8,596 bases of DNA from NCBI GenBank assembly GCA_964226685.1, contig CAXQRU010000024.1:1-8596 (forward strand), in the 5' to 3' direction. Within the stretch, counting starts at the first letter, position 1. The number at the start of each line of letters is the position of its first letter. Positions 6,888 through 8,596 of this stretch are shown piece after piece. A program made the position numbers and the translations under genes. The notes under the pieces are model-generated. The model was not told the DNA's origin, did not search any database, and saw nothing but the letters and a program-made list of their open reading frames with translations. Source of the DNA: CAXQRU01 sp964226685. GTDB lineage: Bacteria > Pseudomonadota > Gammaproteobacteria > Pseudomonadales > Cellvibrionaceae.

Positions 6888-7493
6888 ATGACTTTAGACA
6901 ATAAATTAAATATTTCTGATCAAGTTGAATTGGCTAAGCAAGAAGAAAAGCTCAGTAAACGAAAAGCCAGGGAGCTTTTTGATTCAGGTGATATTCATAA
7001 AGCGGAAGTCGGTACCTTTGCAGGCTTAGCCTATATTCACCAGTATTTATTTGGTGATATATGTCACTTTGCAGGAAAAATACGCGAGGTGAATATTGCT
7101 AAAGGCAATTTTCGTTTTGCACCTTTGATGTATTTGCAGCAATCCCTTAATCATATCGATGCCATGGTGCAAAATAATTATGATCAAATTATTGAAAAAT
7201 ACGTTGAGATGAATATCGCTCACCCTTTTCGAGAGGGGAATGGTCGAGCGACCCGCATTTGGCTAGACCTCATATTAAAAAAAGAAATTAAACAAGTGGT
7301 GGATTGGAATCGTGTTGATAAAGATGAATTCCTTTCTGCTATGGAGCGTAGTGTGGTTAAGGATGTTGAAATAAAAGTATTGCTCAAGCAAGCCTTGACA
7401 GGTCAAATCAATGATCGAGCTTTATTCATGAAAGGTGTTGATGTGAGTTATTTTTACGAGGGTTATAGCGAATTTAGGACGGATGAGCTGTAG
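6888..7493 (+). CDS. fic: Class III Fic protein adenylyltransferase
   Basis: Fic enzymes transfer AMP (or a related group) from a nucleotide to a hydroxyl side chain of a target protein. This 201-residue protein has the intact core HPFREGNGRATR (112-123): base H112, acidic metal ligand E116, and both arginines R120 and R123. The flap FAGKIREVNIAKG (61-73) that docks targets is present. At the C-terminus, S187-Y-F-Y-E191-G fits the autoinhibitory helix of class III Fic proteins. The 79-residue distance from H112 to E191 equals that in Neisseria meningitidis NmFic (H107 to E186), as I recall its sequence. In NmFic the helix is relieved by oligomer break-up and self-AMPylation of a tyrosine equivalent to Y188, and the known targets are DNA gyrase and topoisomerase IV. 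Target here is inferred only. No separate antitoxin gene is needed or seen. AAGGA (6876-6880), seven bases upstream, supports the start. The gene is AT-rich compared with recJ. Confidence 0.93.
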   Translation: MTLDNKLNISDQVELAKQEEKLSKRKARELFDSGDIHKAEVGTFAGLAYIHQYLFGDICHFAGKIREVNIAKGNFRFAPLMYLQQSLNHIDAMVQNNYDQIIEKYVEMNIAHPFREGNGRATRIWLDLILKKEIKQVVDWNRVDKDEFLSAMERSVVKDVEIKVLLKQALTGQINDRALFMKGVDVSYFYEGYSEFRTDEL

Positions 7494-7514
7494 GTCACTC
7501 ACTAGGAGGAATGG

Positions 7515-8160
7515 ATGAGTATTCGTATTGCTTGGTTTTTACAATTTATTTTCTTGGTGTTGCCGATTGTTGGTTATGCTGAAGAGAATTATCATCACAT
7601 TAAGCTGAATCTTTATAAGCAGGGTGAGCAATTATTTGTGCGGCACCCTAACTTGCTTCAACACCCAAATCTCGAGCGTTCTGATTACTATTTCACTCGT
7701 GAAGTGGAAGTAGTGGACAACCTTGATGTGGATGAGGTTGAGAGGGCGTCACTGTCCACTGTCTGAAATCTTGGATGTCGATACCTATGAGGTAGTTAGT
7801 CTAGGTCGTTATGTCTATTACAAAGATAAAAATAGAATTTATATTAAAAACTGGTGGTCATTTTATACCATAAAAAATGAAAATATTACGTTCTTTGGCA
7901 AAGAAAAAAATTATTTGAAGGATGGAGCAGGGCATGTGTTATTTGATGGAGTTAGTATTAACATTAATCCAGAAAAAGCCCGGTTAATATATTTAGAAAC
8001 AGGGAACAGTCTTGTAGAATTATATGGTGACGATGAAAAAATATTTTTTGAATATGGATTGTTGGATCTAGAGCGTTTAGAAATGCTGGGTGTTCAAGAT
8101 TGGGAGGTTGAAAAGCTTAAGTCTAAATATGATCATATTGCTCATCCTGAGCGTTACTAA
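7515..8160 (+). pseudogene. Secreted DKNYY-like protein, frame broken once
   Basis: Two overlapping frames appear to be one gene. The first (7515-7766, 83 codons) starts at an ATG after a strong AGGAGGA (7504-7510). It begins with a signal peptide: IAWFLQFIFLVLPIVGYA, likely cleaved after Ala22 before EENYHH. The second frame continues the same protein to 8160 but can start only at TTG 7723, with no ribosome site. It contains ILDVDTYEVVSLGRYVYYKD followed by KNRIYIKN, which resembles the repeat unit of DKNYY-family envelope proteins of unknown function. Removing one G from GGG (7744-7746) joins the frames as ...DEVERRHCPLSEILDVD..., giving about 214 residues. This could be a real mutation, an assembly error, or less likely a +1 shift at GTC-TGA (7761-7766). 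The gene follows fic by 21 bases, probably in the same transcript. It is very AT-rich (20% GC by hand count over 7861-7920). The DKNYY assignment is moderate. Confidence 0.6.
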
Positions 8161-8232
8161 TAAGCCAGAGTTTGATGGTGGTTGGTTTATTTGTAATTTT
8201 TGTTGGTGGCTTGCATGGAAAAGCCCAGTTTT
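8161..8232. other. Convergent intergenic gap without a clear terminator
   Basis: The 72 bases separate the plus-strand DKNYY-like gene from the minus-strand MOSC fragment. The only inverted repeat noticed is AAGCCA (8162-8167) with TGGCTT (8207-8212), whose 39-base loop and lack of a following T-run make it a poor terminator. The region is T-rich on the plus strand. Confidence 0.4.
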
Positions 8233-8537
8233 TCAGGAAAATGTAACGCAATCTCCAACTGAGGTTGTGCCAGGTGATATCACTTTTGCATAGACACCAA
8301 ACTGTAATCCAAAATCTTGAGAGATGGTTTTAAGAATATCAGGTCTATTTTCAAGCTCGGGCTGTTCGATGGTGACCATGCGGCAACGCTCAGTTTTATG
8401 AGTTACTTCTAACGAGGCGGAGCCTAGATTGACGACTCTACCCAATAGTTCTTGTGTAAGCGCTCAGCAAAGCCCATGTTTCAATTTAATATTCCACGGC
8501 AATAAGGCTTCCACTCCTTCAATATTTGTGGCTTTTG
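8233..8537 (-). pseudogene. MOSC-domain protein, C-terminal part, 5' end missing and in-frame TGA
   Basis: Reading leftward from the adapter, 23 open codons end at a TGA (8466-8464). The same frame is then open for 76 codons to the stop at 8235-8233. The latter part is a recognisable MOSC C-terminus: LGRVVNLGSASLEV, then TERCRMVTI with the conserved MOSC cysteine, then PDILKTISQDFG, then FGVYAKVISPGTTSVGD, the usual closing motif. MOSC domains belong to the molybdenum-cofactor sulfurase group and to proteins such as YcbX and YiiM, which act on molybdenum-cofactor-linked sulfur or detoxification reactions. The substrate here is unknown. The gene start lies beyond the window. The TGA may be a real nonsense mutation, an error in low-coverage sequence near the contig end, or a sign that the first 23 codons are not part of the same protein. 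A TTG at 8445 is not a credible start, because it would remove part of the conserved domain. Confidence 0.65.
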
Positions 8538-8596
8538 AGATCGGAAGAGCACACGTCTGAACTCCAGTCACGATCGTTAATCTCGTATGCCGTCTT
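8538..8596 (+). other. Illumina TruSeq index adapter (non-biological)
   Basis: The bases from AGATCGGAAGAGC (8538-8550) to the end match the TruSeq index adapter: 34 bases of common sequence (8538-8571), an 8-base index GATCGTTA (8572-8579), then ATCTCGTATGCCGTCTT (8580-8596). This is library sequence and should be trimmed. Confidence 0.98.

Noticed and set aside
6854..6904. Sixteen-codon ORF (MSKWLMTEGLPHDFRQ) overlapping the fic start, considered as a small antitoxin or leader
   Set aside because: It is out of frame with fic, has no Shine-Dalgarno, contains the fic ribosome site, and class III Fic proteins carry their own inhibitory helix.
9..8550. Perfect 13-base terminal inverted repeat (GCTCTTCCGATCT at 9-21, AGATCGGAAGAGC at 8538-8550), like a transposon end
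   Set aside because: These are the complementary stems of the Illumina Y-adapter, so the repeat is a library artefact.

Overview
The window reads like a gammaproteobacterial chromosome fragment, probably from a marine or environmental Pseudomonadales/Cellvibrionales-type lineage. The reasons are gene content and order: an xerD, dsbC, hom, thrC, recJ cluster. The hom-thrC pair beside dsbC resembles Pseudomonas, while the xerD/dsbC/recJ neighbourhood is shared with E. coli. The XerD C-terminus is also nearly the E. coli sequence. I cannot name a genus. Both ends are Illumina TruSeq adapter (1-21 and 8538-8596, the latter with an 8-base index), so only 22-8537 is biological and the two end genes are cut by the library or assembly, not by evolution.

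Left part, minus strand: a GNAT acetyltransferase (391 down to the adapter) lies 12 bases downstream of xerD (1276 to 404), probably one transcript. A 131-base divergent intergenic region (1277-1407) with two short inverted repeats and a plausible promoter separates xerD from the plus-strand genes.

Middle, plus strand: dsbC (a disulfide isomerase that here looks like a lipoprotein on a long linker), hom and thrC (aspartate semialdehyde to homoserine, and phosphohomoserine to threonine), and recJ (5'-3' ssDNA exonuclease). The hom/thrC gap is 12 bases and thrC/recJ overlap by ATGA, so these three look like one operon. All four products are full length with intact catalytic residues.

Right part: after recJ, where prfB is commonly found in related bacteria, there is instead a markedly AT-rich stretch. 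It holds a class III Fic AMP-transferase with intact active site and intact autoinhibitory helix, followed 21 bases later by a secreted DKNYY-repeat-like protein whose frame is broken once around 7740-7766. Convergent to these, on the minus strand, is the C-terminal part of a MOSC-domain protein carrying an in-frame TGA and running into the adapter.

No RNA gene, CRISPR array, insertion sequence or convincing intrinsic terminator was seen. I do not see a clearly new system. The items most worth a second look are the lipidated DsbC, the Fic/DKNYY island, and the two broken frames at the right end.
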